This document shows positions 44,341 through 53,175 of a stretch of 64,000 bases of DNA, in pieces (positions within the stretch are counted from its first letter, which is position 1; each line of letters begins with the position of its first letter). The stretch spans positions 310,001-374,000 of the forward strand of contig NZ_LN827929.1 in assembly GCF_000981505.1 (NCBI RefSeq), written 5' to 3'. Source of the stretch: Candidatus Methylopumilus planktonicus (GTDB lineage Bacteria > Pseudomonadota > Gammaproteobacteria > Burkholderiales > Methylophilaceae). Position numbers and translations under genes: made by a program. The notes under the pieces were generated by a model. The model made no database searches, had not been told where the DNA came from, and saw only the letters and a program-made list of their open reading frames with translations.

Positions 44341-44833
44341 GAGATTCCTTTAACTGAAAGGTAAATTTTTTATTCTCATCTAATACAAGCTCTAAATGTT
44401 GATTTTTAGAAAGGCTAATTTTTTCGATACAAATCTGCGGCGAAATAGGAAGCTCTTGCTCGTTTCTGTCAATTAAAACAGCCAATGTAATTTTATCAGG
44501 TCTTCCATAATCAAAAATTTCATTCATGGCAGCCCTAACAGTTCTTCCTGAAGAAAATACATCATCAATAAGAATAATATGCTTGCCATTAATTTCCGTA
44601 TCAATTTTTGAAGGCTTGTTTTTTATTTTTAAGCCGCGACTTGAAAAGTCATCCCTATAGAAAGACGTATCAATTGAGCCTGTTGCAACAGCACTTCCCA
44701 AGCTAGGTAAAATCTTTTGAAGAATAAGTTCTCCACCTCGCTGGACGCCAATGAGAACAGTGTTCTCATCAATCATCTCATTGATTTTATTTTTTAGGCT
44801 TTCTATAAGGTTTTCTGCGTTAGGTAGGTTCAT
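44333..44833 (-). CDS. pyrR: PyrR bifunctional pyr regulator / uracil phosphoribosyltransferase
   Basis: Phosphoribosyltransferase-fold protein, 166 aa. The PRPP-binding motif is IILIDDVFSSGRTVRAAMNE, preceded by GVQRGGELI and followed by LAVLIDRNEQELPI. In Gram-positives PyrR binds pyr mRNA; in proteobacteria its position before pyrB suggests a regulatory or salvage role, not shown here. It lies 8 bp after ruvX and overlaps pyrB by 8 bp. Confidence 0.92.
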   Translation of the reverse strand: MNLPNAENLIESLKNKINEMIDENTVLIGVQRGGELILQKILPSLGSAVATGSIDTSFYRDDFSSRGLKIKNKPSKIDTEINGKHIILIDDVFSSGRTVRAAMNEIFDYGRPDKITLAVLIDRNEQELPISPQICIEKISLSKNQHLELVLDENKKFTFQLKESHV

Positions 44834-44841
44834 TTTTTAAC

Positions 44842-45294
44842 TTAAATTTGGTCAAGATAAGATTGTAAAATAATTTTTGCAGCTATTTGGTCAATTAATA
44901 GTTTCTTTTTCTTTAAATCAATTTTCTTATCTTTAAGTTCATGATTAGCTTCAATTGAAGTATAGCGTTCATCAATAAGATGAGTGGGAAGCAAATATTT
45001 TTGCTCTAGTTGCTTGGCGAATTTTTTAGATAAATTAGTGACTTTATGTTCAGACCCATCCACATTAAATGGAACTCCAACAACTATAGATATCGGCCTC
45101 CATTCATCCATAATTTTTTGAATAGCTTCAAATGTTTGGTTATTAGTTGAAGATTCGATTGTTATTAAAGCCTGAGCTGTCTTGGAAATATTGTTTCCAA
45201 TTGCAACCCCTATGCGTCTTTGTCCAAAATCAAATCCTATGATATTTCCTTCTCTTTGCTTACCAGGTGCTTGATGATTTTCGATATTTAACAT
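44842..45294 (-). CDS. ruvX: Putative pre-16S rRNA nuclease RuvX/YqgF
   Basis: RNase H-like fold protein of 150 aa, thought to process the 5' end of 16S rRNA. GFDFGQRRIGVAIGN carries the first catalytic Asp, VVGVPFNVDGSE the middle Glu region, and IDERYTSIEA the later acidic site. The ATG at 45294 is the only ATG before the conserved core; it has no Shine-Dalgarno and sits very close to a possible -10 element, so a leaderless mRNA is possible. First gene of ruvX-pyrR-pyrB-pyrC'. Confidence 0.92.
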   Translation of the reverse strand: MLNIENHQAPGKQREGNIIGFDFGQRRIGVAIGNNISKTAQALITIESSTNNQTFEAIQKIMDEWRPISIVVGVPFNVDGSEHKVTNLSKKFAKQLEQKYLLPTHLIDERYTSIEANHELKDKKIDLKKKKLLIDQIAAKIILQSYLDQI

Positions 45295-45298
45295 GGCA

Positions 45299-45326
45299 AT
45301 TTTATCGAGCTTAATTCTAGATTCAA
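45299..45326 (-). promoter_or_regulatory. Possible promoter of the ruvX-pyr operon
   Basis: On the minus strand TTGAAT (45326-45321) is followed after 16 bp by TAAAAT (45304-45299). The -10 box ends only 4 bp before the ruvX ATG, so transcription would begin at about the start codon. No better candidate was found between the rib terminator and ruvX. Confidence 0.35.
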
Positions 45327-45349
45327 GCTAATAAGGGAAGTTTTTTTCG

Positions 45350-45376
45350 AAAAAAAAACTGACATGAAGTCAGTTT
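45350..45376 (-). terminator. Rho-independent terminator of the riboflavin genes
   Basis: An 8-bp stem AAACTGAC / GTCAGTTT (45356-45363 and 45369-45376) with a 5-nt loop, followed on the minus strand by further T residues (45355-45350). It lies 77 bp after the ribB stop. A TTTTTTTCGAAAAAAA palindrome overlaps its far end. Confidence 0.85.
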
Positions 45377-45452
45377 GACAGTGCGCTTTAAAATTATTTT
45401 TTCTATAATTTTTCAATGACATAATTCTAGCATAATTTAATAATAGCACATA

Positions 45453-46535
45453 TTAATTTTCTAAATAACCTGTAATTTCAAGCCCAAAACCAATCATGCT
45501 CGGCATTTTTCTTGGGGCAGATAGTAGCTTCATTTTTCTAACTCCTAAATCTACTAATATTTGAGAGCCAATCCCGTAATTTCTTAGATCATTACTGCTC
45601 TTGAGTGGCAGAGTGTTTTCTGTTTTTAAAATATTTAGGAGATCGTTGGTGTTTGTATTGTGGTTTATAAAGACTAATACACCGCCATCCTCACTTATTT
45701 TTTTGATTGCCTTCAAGGCATTCCATGAATGCTTTTTATCTTCTATATCTAAAAGGTCTATCACCGATAAAGGCTCATGAACTCTCACAATAGTTTCTTT
45801 ATCTTTTTGAATTTCACCTTTTACAAGGGCAATATGAGTTTCTTCTAAGATTTTGTCTTTATACAAAATTAATTTCATTTCGCCATAAGGCGTTAAGATA
45901 TTTTTTTCGATTAATTTTTCGATTAATTTTTCATTTTTTCTTCGGTATTCGATAAGATCTGCAATTGTTCCAATCTTAATATTATGCTGCTCTGAAAATT
46001 TAATTAAATCTGGAAGTCGCGCCATATTTCCATCTTCATTAAGAATTTCACATATCACTGATGCTGATTCAAGACCTGCAAGATGCGCAAGATCACATCC
46101 AGCTTCAGTATGTCCAGCCCTGACAAGCACACCACCTTTTTTGGATATTAATGGGAATATATGACCGGGCCTTACAATACTTTTTGAAGTAGCATTTTTA
46201 TGAATTGCAGCTTTAATTGTTGTGGCTCTGTCATTTGCTGAAATTCCAGTAGTGACGCCTTCAGCAGCTTCAATAGACACCGTAAAGTTAGTCCCTAAGC
46301 GTGTTTCATTTTCTTGAACCATTAGAGGCAATTCGAGTATTTTGCATTTCTCTTCTGTTAGCGTTAGACAAATAAGGCCGCGCCCAAATTTAGACATAAA
46401 ATTAATATGATCTGAATTAGCAAATTCTGCCGCAAGAACGAGATCGCCTTCATTTTCTCTATTTTCCTCATCCACAAGGATAACCATTTTGCCTTGTTTT
46501 ATATCTTCAATAATTTCAACTATCGGACGGATCAT
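45453..46535 (-). CDS. ribB: 3,4-dihydroxy-2-butanone 4-phosphate synthase with a degenerate GTP cyclohydrolase II-like domain
   Basis: A 360-aa two-domain protein. The N-terminal DHBP synthase (about 1-200) is intact: VDEENRENEGDLVLAAEF (metal and acidic loop), GRGLICLTL, RPGHIFPL and GHTEAGCDLAHLAGL. The C-terminal domain keeps the outline of RibA (DLRNYGIGSQILVDLGVRK) but contains no cysteine, so the three zinc-binding Cys of GTP cyclohydrolase II are missing. Hybrid RibB proteins with such a domain are known in proteobacteria. A separate ribA would be needed elsewhere. It follows ribE by 7 bp. Confidence 0.94.
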   Translation of the reverse strand: MIRPIVEIIEDIKQGKMVILVDEENRENEGDLVLAAEFANSDHINFMSKFGRGLICLTLTEEKCKILELPLMVQENETRLGTNFTVSIEAAEGVTTGISANDRATTIKAAIHKNATSKSIVRPGHIFPLISKKGGVLVRAGHTEAGCDLAHLAGLESASVICEILNEDGNMARLPDLIKFSEQHNIKIGTIADLIEYRRKNEKLIEKLIEKNILTPYGEMKLILYKDKILEETHIALVKGEIQKDKETIVRVHEPLSVIDLLDIEDKKHSWNALKAIKKISEDGGVLVFINHNTNTNDLLNILKTENTLPLKSSNDLRNYGIGSQILVDLGVRKMKLLSAPRKMPSMIGFGLEITGYLEN

Positions 46536-46542
46536 CTATTCT

Positions 46543-47130
46543 TTATTTTCTTTTGAGAATGTTTTCAAGGTATCTAGCAATCAAGTCTACTTCAATGTTA
46601 ATTTCGCTGCCCTTGGTTAGGCTCCCTAAATTAGTTTCCTTCAGGGTAAAAGGAATAATGTTTACTTTAAAATTATCACTTTTAACTGAATTTACAGTAA
46701 GACTTACGCCATTTATCGCAATAGATCCCTTTTCAGCAATAAATTTCATTAGTTTTTTAGGGGGCTTGATTTCTAGAATCCAACATTGACTAGTAGTTTT
46801 GATACTGGCAATTTTTGCTATGCCATCAATATGGCCTGTTACAAAATGACCGCCTACTTTTCCATTGTATAAAACTGCACTCTCTAAATTTACTAGAGAT
46901 TTTTCAGAAAAAGATATAGTTCTGCTTAACGTTTCTGCGGACACATGAAATATAAATTGATTTTTTTGTTTTTTCTGAACGGTAAGGCATACCCCATTAA
47001 TAGATATGCTATCTCCCAAGTTGCTTGCCTTAATTTTATTGGCCTCATAGGCGACAGTAATGCGGGCATCTTTTTTTAAAGATTCAATTTTTTTTATTAA
47101 GCCGATGGATTGAATTATGCCTGTAAACAT
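46543..47130 (-). CDS. ribE: Riboflavin synthase alpha chain
   Basis: Dismutates two lumazine molecules to riboflavin, 195 aa, made of two similar lumazine-binding barrels. MFTGIIQSIGLIKKIE opens the protein, SINGVCLTVQ lies in barrel one and AINGVSLTVNSV in barrel two, and GGHFVTGHIDGIAKI bridges them. It is the first gene of ribE-ribB. Only 22 bp separate its start from divergent lolC; no FMN riboswitch is visible there. Confidence 0.96.
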   Translation of the reverse strand: MFTGIIQSIGLIKKIESLKKDARITVAYEANKIKASNLGDSISINGVCLTVQKKQKNQFIFHVSAETLSRTISFSEKSLVNLESAVLYNGKVGGHFVTGHIDGIAKIASIKTTSQCWILEIKPPKKLMKFIAEKGSIAINGVSLTVNSVKSDNFKVNIIPFTLKETNLGSLTKGSEINIEVDLIARYLENILKRK

Positions 47131-47152
47131 AGGGTGATTTTATCAGATTAGA

Positions 47153-48448
47153 ATGTATATCCCTGATAAAATAAAACAAATGTCTTTACTTAACAAATAC
47201 CTGCCTTTTGAAGTTTGGATTGCTTATAGATATATAAAGTTTAAGCAAAAAAATAGCTTCATATCTTTTATTTCAATGACAAGTATGGTTGGAATAGCTC
47301 TTGGAGTTTCAGCACTCATTATTATTTTATCTGTTATGAATGGTTTTCAGGATGAACTTCGAACGCGAATTCTAGGAGTGGCTTCTCATATTGAAATTAC
47401 AAGCTCAAATAATACATTGACACATTGGGAAGATTTAGTAAAAAAACTTCATGAATCTCCTGATGTAGTAGGGTCAGCACCTTATGTAGATGGCCAGGGC
47501 ATGTTAGTTAGCGAATTCGGAAGTCAGGGAATTATGCTTCGAGGGATTTCATCAGAACTTGAAGGTAATGTTGATAACTTGGAGAAGAAAGTTAAGGTTG
47601 GTAAGCTATCTGATTTAAAACCTAATACATTTAATTTGATTTTAGGGATAGATGCTGCAAAGCAACTAGGTATTGTCGTTGGAGATAAAGTTAATATTTT
47701 AATTCCGCAAGGCTCTTATACGCCCGCAGGCACATTTCCTAGAATGCGACAATTTAATGTTGCAGGTATTTTCGAAATTGGAATGTATGAATATGATTCT
47801 GGTATGGCGTTGATGAATATAGAAGACGCTCAGAAATTCTTTCAAATGAATAATACTATTTCAGGAGTCAGGGTTAAGACTGATGATCTTTTTTTGGCGC
47901 CTTTAGTGGCAAAAAGACTATCAGAGAGCTTGTCGGAATCAGGTGTTTTTTATGTCAGCGATTGGACAAAAAAACATGCGAATTTTTTCGCAGCTGTTCA
48001 AATGGAAAAAAGAGTGATGTTTATAATTCTGATGCTAATCATTGCGGTTGCGGCATTTAATATTGTTTCTACTTTGGTGATGGCGGTAACTGATAAAAGA
48101 TCAGACATTGCAATTCTTAAAACATATGGAGCAAAACCTAAAAGTATCCTATATATATTTATCATTCAGGGTTCTTTGATAGGCTTAATCGGAACTATCA
48201 GCGGGGTATTTTTGGGAACTGTTGTTGCATTAAATATTCATTCGATCGTGCCTTTTATTGAGCATTTATTCAACGTTCAATTCTTATCCAAGGATATTTA
48301 TTATATTTCTGAAGTGCCTTCCAAGCTCTTATATAGCGATGTAAGTGCTATAGCCTTTATCTCGATTTTGTTGTCTATTGTTGCCACAATTTATCCAAGC
48401 ATAAAAGCTTCTAACACTTCACCTGCTGAGGCGTTAAAGCATGACTAA
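47153..48448 (+). CDS. lolC: Lipoprotein-releasing ABC transporter permease LolC/LolE
   Basis: Inner-membrane permease, 431 aa, that extracts outer-membrane lipoproteins. FEVWIAYRYIKFKQKNSFIS and the first membrane segment (about 30-60) are typical. A large periplasmic domain follows, then three helices in the C-terminal third, with DKRSDIAILKTYGAKPKSI. ATG at 47153 is used; an in-frame ATG at 47180 (MSLLNKYLPFEVWIA) may be the true start, as it fits the family better. Only one LolC/E-type permease is seen, so it may form a homodimer (LolF type). Overlaps lolD by 8 bp. Confidence 0.92.
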   Translation: MYIPDKIKQMSLLNKYLPFEVWIAYRYIKFKQKNSFISFISMTSMVGIALGVSALIIILSVMNGFQDELRTRILGVASHIEITSSNNTLTHWEDLVKKLHESPDVVGSAPYVDGQGMLVSEFGSQGIMLRGISSELEGNVDNLEKKVKVGKLSDLKPNTFNLILGIDAAKQLGIVVGDKVNILIPQGSYTPAGTFPRMRQFNVAGIFEIGMYEYDSGMALMNIEDAQKFFQMNNTISGVRVKTDDLFLAPLVAKRLSESLSESGVFYVSDWTKKHANFFAAVQMEKRVMFIILMLIIAVAAFNIVSTLVMAVTDKRSDIAILKTYGAKPKSILYIFIIQGSLIGLIGTISGVFLGTVVALNIHSIVPFIEHLFNVQFLSKDIYYISEVPSKLLYSDVSAIAFISILLSIVATIYPSIKASNTSPAEALKHD

Positions 48449-49118
48449 AAAATTACTTATAGCTTGTAAAGACTTATCTAAGACTTTTCCTGGTCTAGAT
48501 GAAGAAATTATTAAAAAGTTAAATCTTAATATCAAAGAAGGTGATCATACAGCTATTGTTGGCGTCTCCGGGTCTGGCAAAAGTACACTTCTTCATCTCA
48601 TGGCTGGACTTGAAAAGGCCTCATCTGGACAGATAGAAATTTTAGATCAAGATATCTCATTTTTAAATCAAGATGAATTGGGAGTTTTGAGAAATACACA
48701 TTTAGGCTTTGTGTATCAATTTCATCATTTGCTCAGTGATTTTAATGCCATAGAAAATGTTGCAATGCCGTTATTAATTAGAAGGTATGGATACAAACAG
48801 GCTTTTAAGGAGGCTGAGGTACTATTAAAAAAAATAGGTTTAAGTAAAAGGCTGACTCATAAACCATCCGAATTATCTGGGGGCGAAAGGCAGAGAGTGG
48901 CAATTGCGAGATCCCTAATTACCAAGCCAAAGTGCATTCTTGCAGATGAGCCCACAGGAAATTTAGATGGAAAAACAGCACATTTTGTATTTGATTTATT
49001 GCTTGATTTAGCGAAAGAGGATCGTTCAACTCTTGTCCTGGTAACTCATGATATTCAGCTAGCATCAAAATTAAAGTTTCAATATAAATTAAATCAAGGA
49101 AAGCTTAAAAAGACTTAA
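48441..49118 (+). CDS. lolD: Lipoprotein-releasing ABC transporter ATPase LolD
   Basis: Cytoplasmic ATPase, 225 aa. The Walker A motif is GVSGSGKSTLLHLMAGLE, the Q-loop is FVYQFHHLLSDF, the signature is LSGGERQRVAIARSL, Walker B is CILADEPTGNLD and the H-loop is LVTHD. The FHHLL segment and pairing with lolC support LolD over other MacB-type ATPases. A 67-bp gap follows before exbB. Confidence 0.94.
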   Translation: MTKKLLIACKDLSKTFPGLDEEIIKKLNLNIKEGDHTAIVGVSGSGKSTLLHLMAGLEKASSGQIEILDQDISFLNQDELGVLRNTHLGFVYQFHHLLSDFNAIENVAMPLLIRRYGYKQAFKEAEVLLKKIGLSKRLTHKPSELSGGERQRVAIARSLITKPKCILADEPTGNLDGKTAHFVFDLLLDLAKEDRSTLVLVTHDIQLASKLKFQYKLNQGKLKKT

Positions 49119-49185
49119 GTTGATTTAAGCAATTAACCAAATATTAAGATAGAATAATGCTCATTAAACATTTGGAGAATTAGAT

Positions 49186-49788
49186 ATGTGGGAAATTATT
49201 TTAGCCGCTGGATGGCCGATTTGGCCGCTCATTTTTGCATCAATTATTGCTCTAGCAATTATTGGCGAGCGATTTTGGTCTTTAAGAGTTGAAATTATTG
49301 CCCCAAGCGATCTTCTCCCTGAGGTTCAGAACTTATTGAATCAAGGCACCATAAAAAAAGATGTCATTGCAAAAATTAGAGAGCATTCTCTTTTAGGTGA
49401 AATTTTTGCAAGCGCTCTTGTCAATTCAAATACATCCGCAGCTCATATTAAAGAAGCTATAGAAGAGTCAGGCAGATCAGTGAGCTACAAGCTTGAAAAA
49501 TATCTATCAACACTTGGTACAATTGCGGCAGTTGCTCCTCTTTTGGGGCTCTTGGGCACGGTAATAGGCATGGTTGATCTTTTTAGTTCATTCACAAACA
49601 GTGGCCATGATGTGGCTATATTTGCAAGAGGCATTTCAGTGGCCCTGTATAATACGGCAGCAGGTATTGTTGTGGCAGTCCCAGCTATGATTTTTTATCG
49701 CTTTTTTAGATCTAAAGTAGATGATTTAATCTTTGATATGGAGCAACAAGCTCTTAAGCTGATTGAATCTATGGGCGTTCGTAAATAA
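49186..49788 (+). CDS. exbB: ExbB/TolQ-family proton channel protein
   Basis: A 200-aa inner-membrane protein with three helices. The first (about 5-30) follows MWEIILAAGWPIWPLIFAS; the other two lie at about 105-175 with GTIAAVAPLLGLLGTVIGMV and ISVALYNTAAGIVVAVPAMI, the MotA/TolQ/ExbB pattern. GGAG precedes the ATG. With exbD it forms a proton-driven motor. Neighbouring msbA, lpxK and kdsB follow a frequent betaproteobacterial order, but TonB is not adjacent, so the energised partner is unknown. Confidence 0.9.
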   Translation: MWEIILAAGWPIWPLIFASIIALAIIGERFWSLRVEIIAPSDLLPEVQNLLNQGTIKKDVIAKIREHSLLGEIFASALVNSNTSAAHIKEAIEESGRSVSYKLEKYLSTLGTIAAVAPLLGLLGTVIGMVDLFSSFTNSGHDVAIFARGISVALYNTAAGIVVAVPAMIFYRFFRSKVDDLIFDMEQQALKLIESMGVRK

Positions 49789-49804
49789 ATAATTAGGATT
49801 GCAT

Positions 49805-50218
49805 ATGAATTTTCAGCGGGGAAAAAAACACGAAGAGATGGAATTAAACTTAGTTCCTTTAATCGATGTTTTATTAGTTATTATTATTTTCCTTGTCGTA
49901 AGCACAACCTTCTCTAGATTTAGTGAATTAAAAATTAATCTTCCTACTGCTGAAGCCAATAGCCCCGATAAGAAACCTAACGTTATTAATGTGTCTATTT
50001 CAGCTGAGGGCGTCTACGCCATAAATGACAATCCCCTCCCTAATAAAAGCCTCGAGTCTATTATTGCGGCCTTAAAAAATTCGGCAAAAGGTGAAAAAGA
50101 AATTCCGGTAATTATTAATGCAGATGCAAAATGTGAGCATCAGTCCGTCATTAACGTCATGGAAGCCTCAAGACAGGCAGGGTTAACCCATATTACATTC
50201 TCAACAAAAGTTAACTAA
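49805..50218 (+). CDS. exbD: ExbD/TolR-family protein
   Basis: A 137-aa protein with a short cytoplasmic N-terminus, one membrane helix (LNLVPLIDVLLVIIIFLVVS, with the essential Asp in PLIDVL) and a periplasmic domain. ATG 49805 is preceded by TTAGGATT. A TTG six bases upstream would add two residues and is less likely. Partner of the exbB product. Confidence 0.92.
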   Translation: MNFQRGKKHEEMELNLVPLIDVLLVIIIFLVVSTTFSRFSELKINLPTAEANSPDKKPNVINVSISAEGVYAINDNPLPNKSLESIIAALKNSAKGEKEIPVIINADAKCEHQSVINVMEASRQAGLTHITFSTKVN

Positions 50219-50248
50219 ACTTTAAAAAGGTTAGTTTTTCTTGGCCTA

Positions 50249-52003
50249 ATGGCAAAAAATATTAAAAAAATAACTGCATCACAGCCAATTAATTTTAGAT
50301 ATCTTTATAAAAGACTGTTTAAATATACTTGGCAACATAAGTTTATTCTATCTTTAAGTTTAGTTTCATTGATTGTCCTGTCATTAACTAATACAGCATT
50401 TCTCGCTATTATTAAAAAAATTACTGATCAGGGATTTGGGTCGGAAATTGCAGATAAACAATCTTCCCTAGCTTTACTTCTTCTTTTGGTTATGTCGATA
50501 AGAGCCTTGTCAGGGTTATTTTCGAGTTATTTTATGAAATCAACTTCATTGAAGGTTGTTGAAAGTCTTAGGTCTGATCTATTTAAGAAAATTATGATGC
50601 TGCCCATGAATTTTTTTGACAAAAATTCATCAAGTCACATTGTCTCTAAATTAAATAGCGATGTTCAGCAGCTCTCAAATGTGATTACAGATATAGGATT
50701 TAATCTCATAAAGGACGGAATAAGTTTTATTGGGATAGTTTGCTATATGATTTATTTGGACTGGAAACTTACGCTAGTATTTTTATTATTAGCTCCAATC
50801 TTGGCCTATTACCTTAAAATAATGTCTCCAAGGCTTAGGGCTGCAGGAACGATTTCGCAGAATGCAAATGGGGAGTTAATCATGGCATCTGATGAGGCTA
50901 TAGCTGCACAAAGAATCGTTAAAATATTTGGAACAGGCCAATACGAAGTTAGTCGGTTTAATAAAATTTCAGAAAAAATAAGGAAAATCCAAGCAAAGCT
51001 CATAAGAATTGCATCCTTAAATTCTTTTACAGTAGAAATTTTAGCGGGCGTTGCATTATCGGGAATTGCTTTTTATTCATTCGGTAAATTTTCGGCAGGA
51101 CAATTTGCTGCTTTTTTTGCTGCTTTGTTGATGATCATTGCCCCAATTAAAAGCTTAACCTCAATAAATGACAAAATTCAAATTGCTATAGCAGCTGCTA
51201 AAAGTGTATTTGGATTGATGGATGAACCCTCAGAAATTGATCGTGGTTCAAAATTAATTAATCGGGCAAAAGGGCATATAAAAATATCTGACTTAACATT
51301 TAAATATCAAAATAGTAAGCTCAATATTCTCGAAGGCATCAATTTGATTATTAAGCCTGGTGAGAAAGTAGCGCTCGTTGGCAAATCAGGCGGAGGAAAA
51401 ACAACGCTTATTAATTTATTGCCAAGATTTTATCAAATTGATCAAGGTAAAATTTTTTTAGATGGTATTAATATTAATGATTTAAAGTTAAAAAATCTGC
51501 GTAGTCAGTTTTCATTGGTAAGCCAAGATACAATTTTATTTAATGACACAATAATGAACAATATAGCTTATGGCAATTTAGAAAGACCAGTAAGTTTAGA
51601 GGAAGTTAAAAAAGCTGCTATCGCAGCAAATGCTTGGGAATTTATTGATCCCCTTCCGAATAAACTAGACCATGAAATCGGCGATAGGGGAGTTAGGCTG
51701 TCTGGAGGACAAAGACAAAGAATTTCAATTGCCCGTGCAATTTTAAAAAATGCACCAATACTACTTCTTGACGAAGCAACTTCAGCACTTGATTCTCACT
51801 CAGAAAAATATGTTCAGTCAGCCTTGGATAATCTAATGAAAAATAGAACAACTATAGTCATAGCCCATAGATTGTCTACAATTTTAAATGCTGATCGAAT
51901 TGTTGTGATTGAGAAATCTAAAGTTATTGATGTTGGAACACATGCAGAATTAATTAGGCGATGCAAACATTATTCAACCTTGTACAAAAAAGGTCTGAAA
52001 TAG
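50249..52003 (+). CDS. msbA: Lipid A export ABC transporter MsbA
   Basis: Half-transporter of 584 aa with six membrane helices (about 30-310) fused to an ATPase. The ATPase has Walker A LVGKSGGGKTTLINLL, the signature LSGGQRQRISIARAIL, Walker B ILLLDEATSALDS and the H-loop VIAHRLSTI. Flips lipid A-core across the inner membrane. Directly followed by lpxK (4 bp), which supports MsbA over other ABCB-type exporters. Confidence 0.92.
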   Translation: MAKNIKKITASQPINFRYLYKRLFKYTWQHKFILSLSLVSLIVLSLTNTAFLAIIKKITDQGFGSEIADKQSSLALLLLLVMSIRALSGLFSSYFMKSTSLKVVESLRSDLFKKIMMLPMNFFDKNSSSHIVSKLNSDVQQLSNVITDIGFNLIKDGISFIGIVCYMIYLDWKLTLVFLLLAPILAYYLKIMSPRLRAAGTISQNANGELIMASDEAIAAQRIVKIFGTGQYEVSRFNKISEKIRKIQAKLIRIASLNSFTVEILAGVALSGIAFYSFGKFSAGQFAAFFAALLMIIAPIKSLTSINDKIQIAIAAAKSVFGLMDEPSEIDRGSKLINRAKGHIKISDLTFKYQNSKLNILEGINLIIKPGEKVALVGKSGGGKTTLINLLPRFYQIDQGKIFLDGININDLKLKNLRSQFSLVSQDTILFNDTIMNNIAYGNLERPVSLEEVKKAAIAANAWEFIDPLPNKLDHEIGDRGVRLSGGQRQRISIARAILKNAPILLLDEATSALDSHSEKYVQSALDNLMKNRTTIVIAHRLSTILNADRIVVIEKSKVIDVGTHAELIRRCKHYSTLYKKGLK

Positions 52004-52007
52004 TATT

Positions 52008-53000
52008 TTGATAGCATACAAGGCTCTCTCTAAGCTGCATTACTCAAAAAGCTTAGCTTCTTTATTTCTTCTGCCGTTATCAGCAATTTATCTCCTAATA
52101 TCCTTTACTAGAAAATATCTTTATCGATTTAATCTTTTAAAGTCTTTTAAGATGCAGGTCCCTGTAATTGTTATCGGAAACATAACTTCAGGTGGTACCG
52201 GTAAAACTCCTTTAGTGATTCATCTCGCAAATGAATTGAAGAAAAATGGATACTATCCCGGAGTCATAAGCAGGGGATATGGCTCTAAAAGAAATGGTGT
52301 AAGTGAGGTAAATAAAAAAAGTGATGTGGAAAATATTGGTGATGAACCAATTTTGATTCATAAACATACCCATCTACCAGTTTTTATTGCAAAAGATAGG
52401 GTATTGGCTGCAAAAACACTCATTAAAAAATATAAAAAAATAGATGTCATTTTATCTGATGATGGAATGCAGCATTATCGTTTAAGGCGTGATATGGAAA
52501 TTTTAGTTATAGATGGGACTAGAAGATTTGGGAATGGGTATCTTCTACCAGCAGGGCCGCTAAGGGAACCTAAGCGAAAACTGAAAGCTGTAGATGCTAT
52601 CGTCTGTAATGAAAAAAAAGTGATAGATGGTAGCTACCTCATGAAATATAAGAGTTATTTCCTAATTAATCTAAAAACTAAGAAAAAAATTCCATTAAAT
52701 AAGCTTCGCTTAAAGAACCTTCATGCAGTAGCTGGCATTGGGAACCCAGATCGCTTTTTTAATTACCTAAAGGCATTAGGTTTGGTATTTGATAGCTCAT
52801 CTTATAAAGATCATTATCGGTTTACAAAAAAAGATTTTAAAACGATGAGTGATAAGAATATTATAATGACTGAGAAAGACGCTATTAAATGCGAAAAGTT
52901 TGCTAAGGATAATTTTTGGTATTTGCCAGTTGTTGCTGAAATTGACTCAAGGTTTACTGATCTTATTTTGAATAAAATGAAAAATATAGCCCATGGATAA
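52008..53000 (+). CDS. lpxK: Tetraacyldisaccharide 4'-kinase
   Basis: Phosphorylates the lipid A precursor at the 4' position, 330 aa. An N-terminal hydrophobic segment (about 18-35) precedes the P-loop IVIGNITSGGTGKTPLV; SRGYGSK, VEVIG-like ENIGDEPILI and ILSDDGMQHYRLRRDMEI are conserved. The start is TTG at 52008, 4 bp after msbA; no ATG is near. Overlaps the next gene by 8 bp. Confidence 0.92.
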   Translation: MIAYKALSKLHYSKSLASLFLLPLSAIYLLISFTRKYLYRFNLLKSFKMQVPVIVIGNITSGGTGKTPLVIHLANELKKNGYYPGVISRGYGSKRNGVSEVNKKSDVENIGDEPILIHKHTHLPVFIAKDRVLAAKTLIKKYKKIDVILSDDGMQHYRLRRDMEILVIDGTRRFGNGYLLPAGPLREPKRKLKAVDAIVCNEKKVIDGSYLMKYKSYFLINLKTKKKIPLNKLRLKNLHAVAGIGNPDRFFNYLKALGLVFDSSSYKDHYRFTKKDFKTMSDKNIIMTEKDAIKCEKFAKDNFWYLPVVAEIDSRFTDLILNKMKNIAHG

Positions 53001-53175
53001 AAATCTATTAAAAATTTTAGTTTGCCCAGTTACTAAGGGGCCATTAATCTATAAAAAAGAACAAAATGAGCTTATATCGAAGTCCGCTAAACTTGCTTAT
53101 CCGATCAAAGATGGTATTCCAATTTTGCTGGAGAGTGAGGCGAGAGCAATCAAGAGTGACGAAGATTATTCATGA
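52993..53175 (+). CDS. Trm112 family protein (YcaR-like)
   Basis: Small 60-aa protein, LLKILVCPVTKGPLIYKKEQ then LAYPIKDGIPILLESEAR, the UPF0434/Trm112 pattern. Only one of the usual zinc cysteines (CPVTKGPL) is kept, as in many proteobacterial members. The function in bacteria is unclear. It is embedded between lpxK and kdsB with 8-bp and 4-bp overlaps. Confidence 0.9.
   Translation: MDKNLLKILVCPVTKGPLIYKKEQNELISKSAKLAYPIKDGIPILLESEARAIKSDEDYS

Noticed and set aside
46536..47152. FMN riboswitch for the rib genes
   Set aside because: The region upstream of ribE is only 22 bp and the ribE-ribB spacer 7 bp; no room and no conserved RFN elements.
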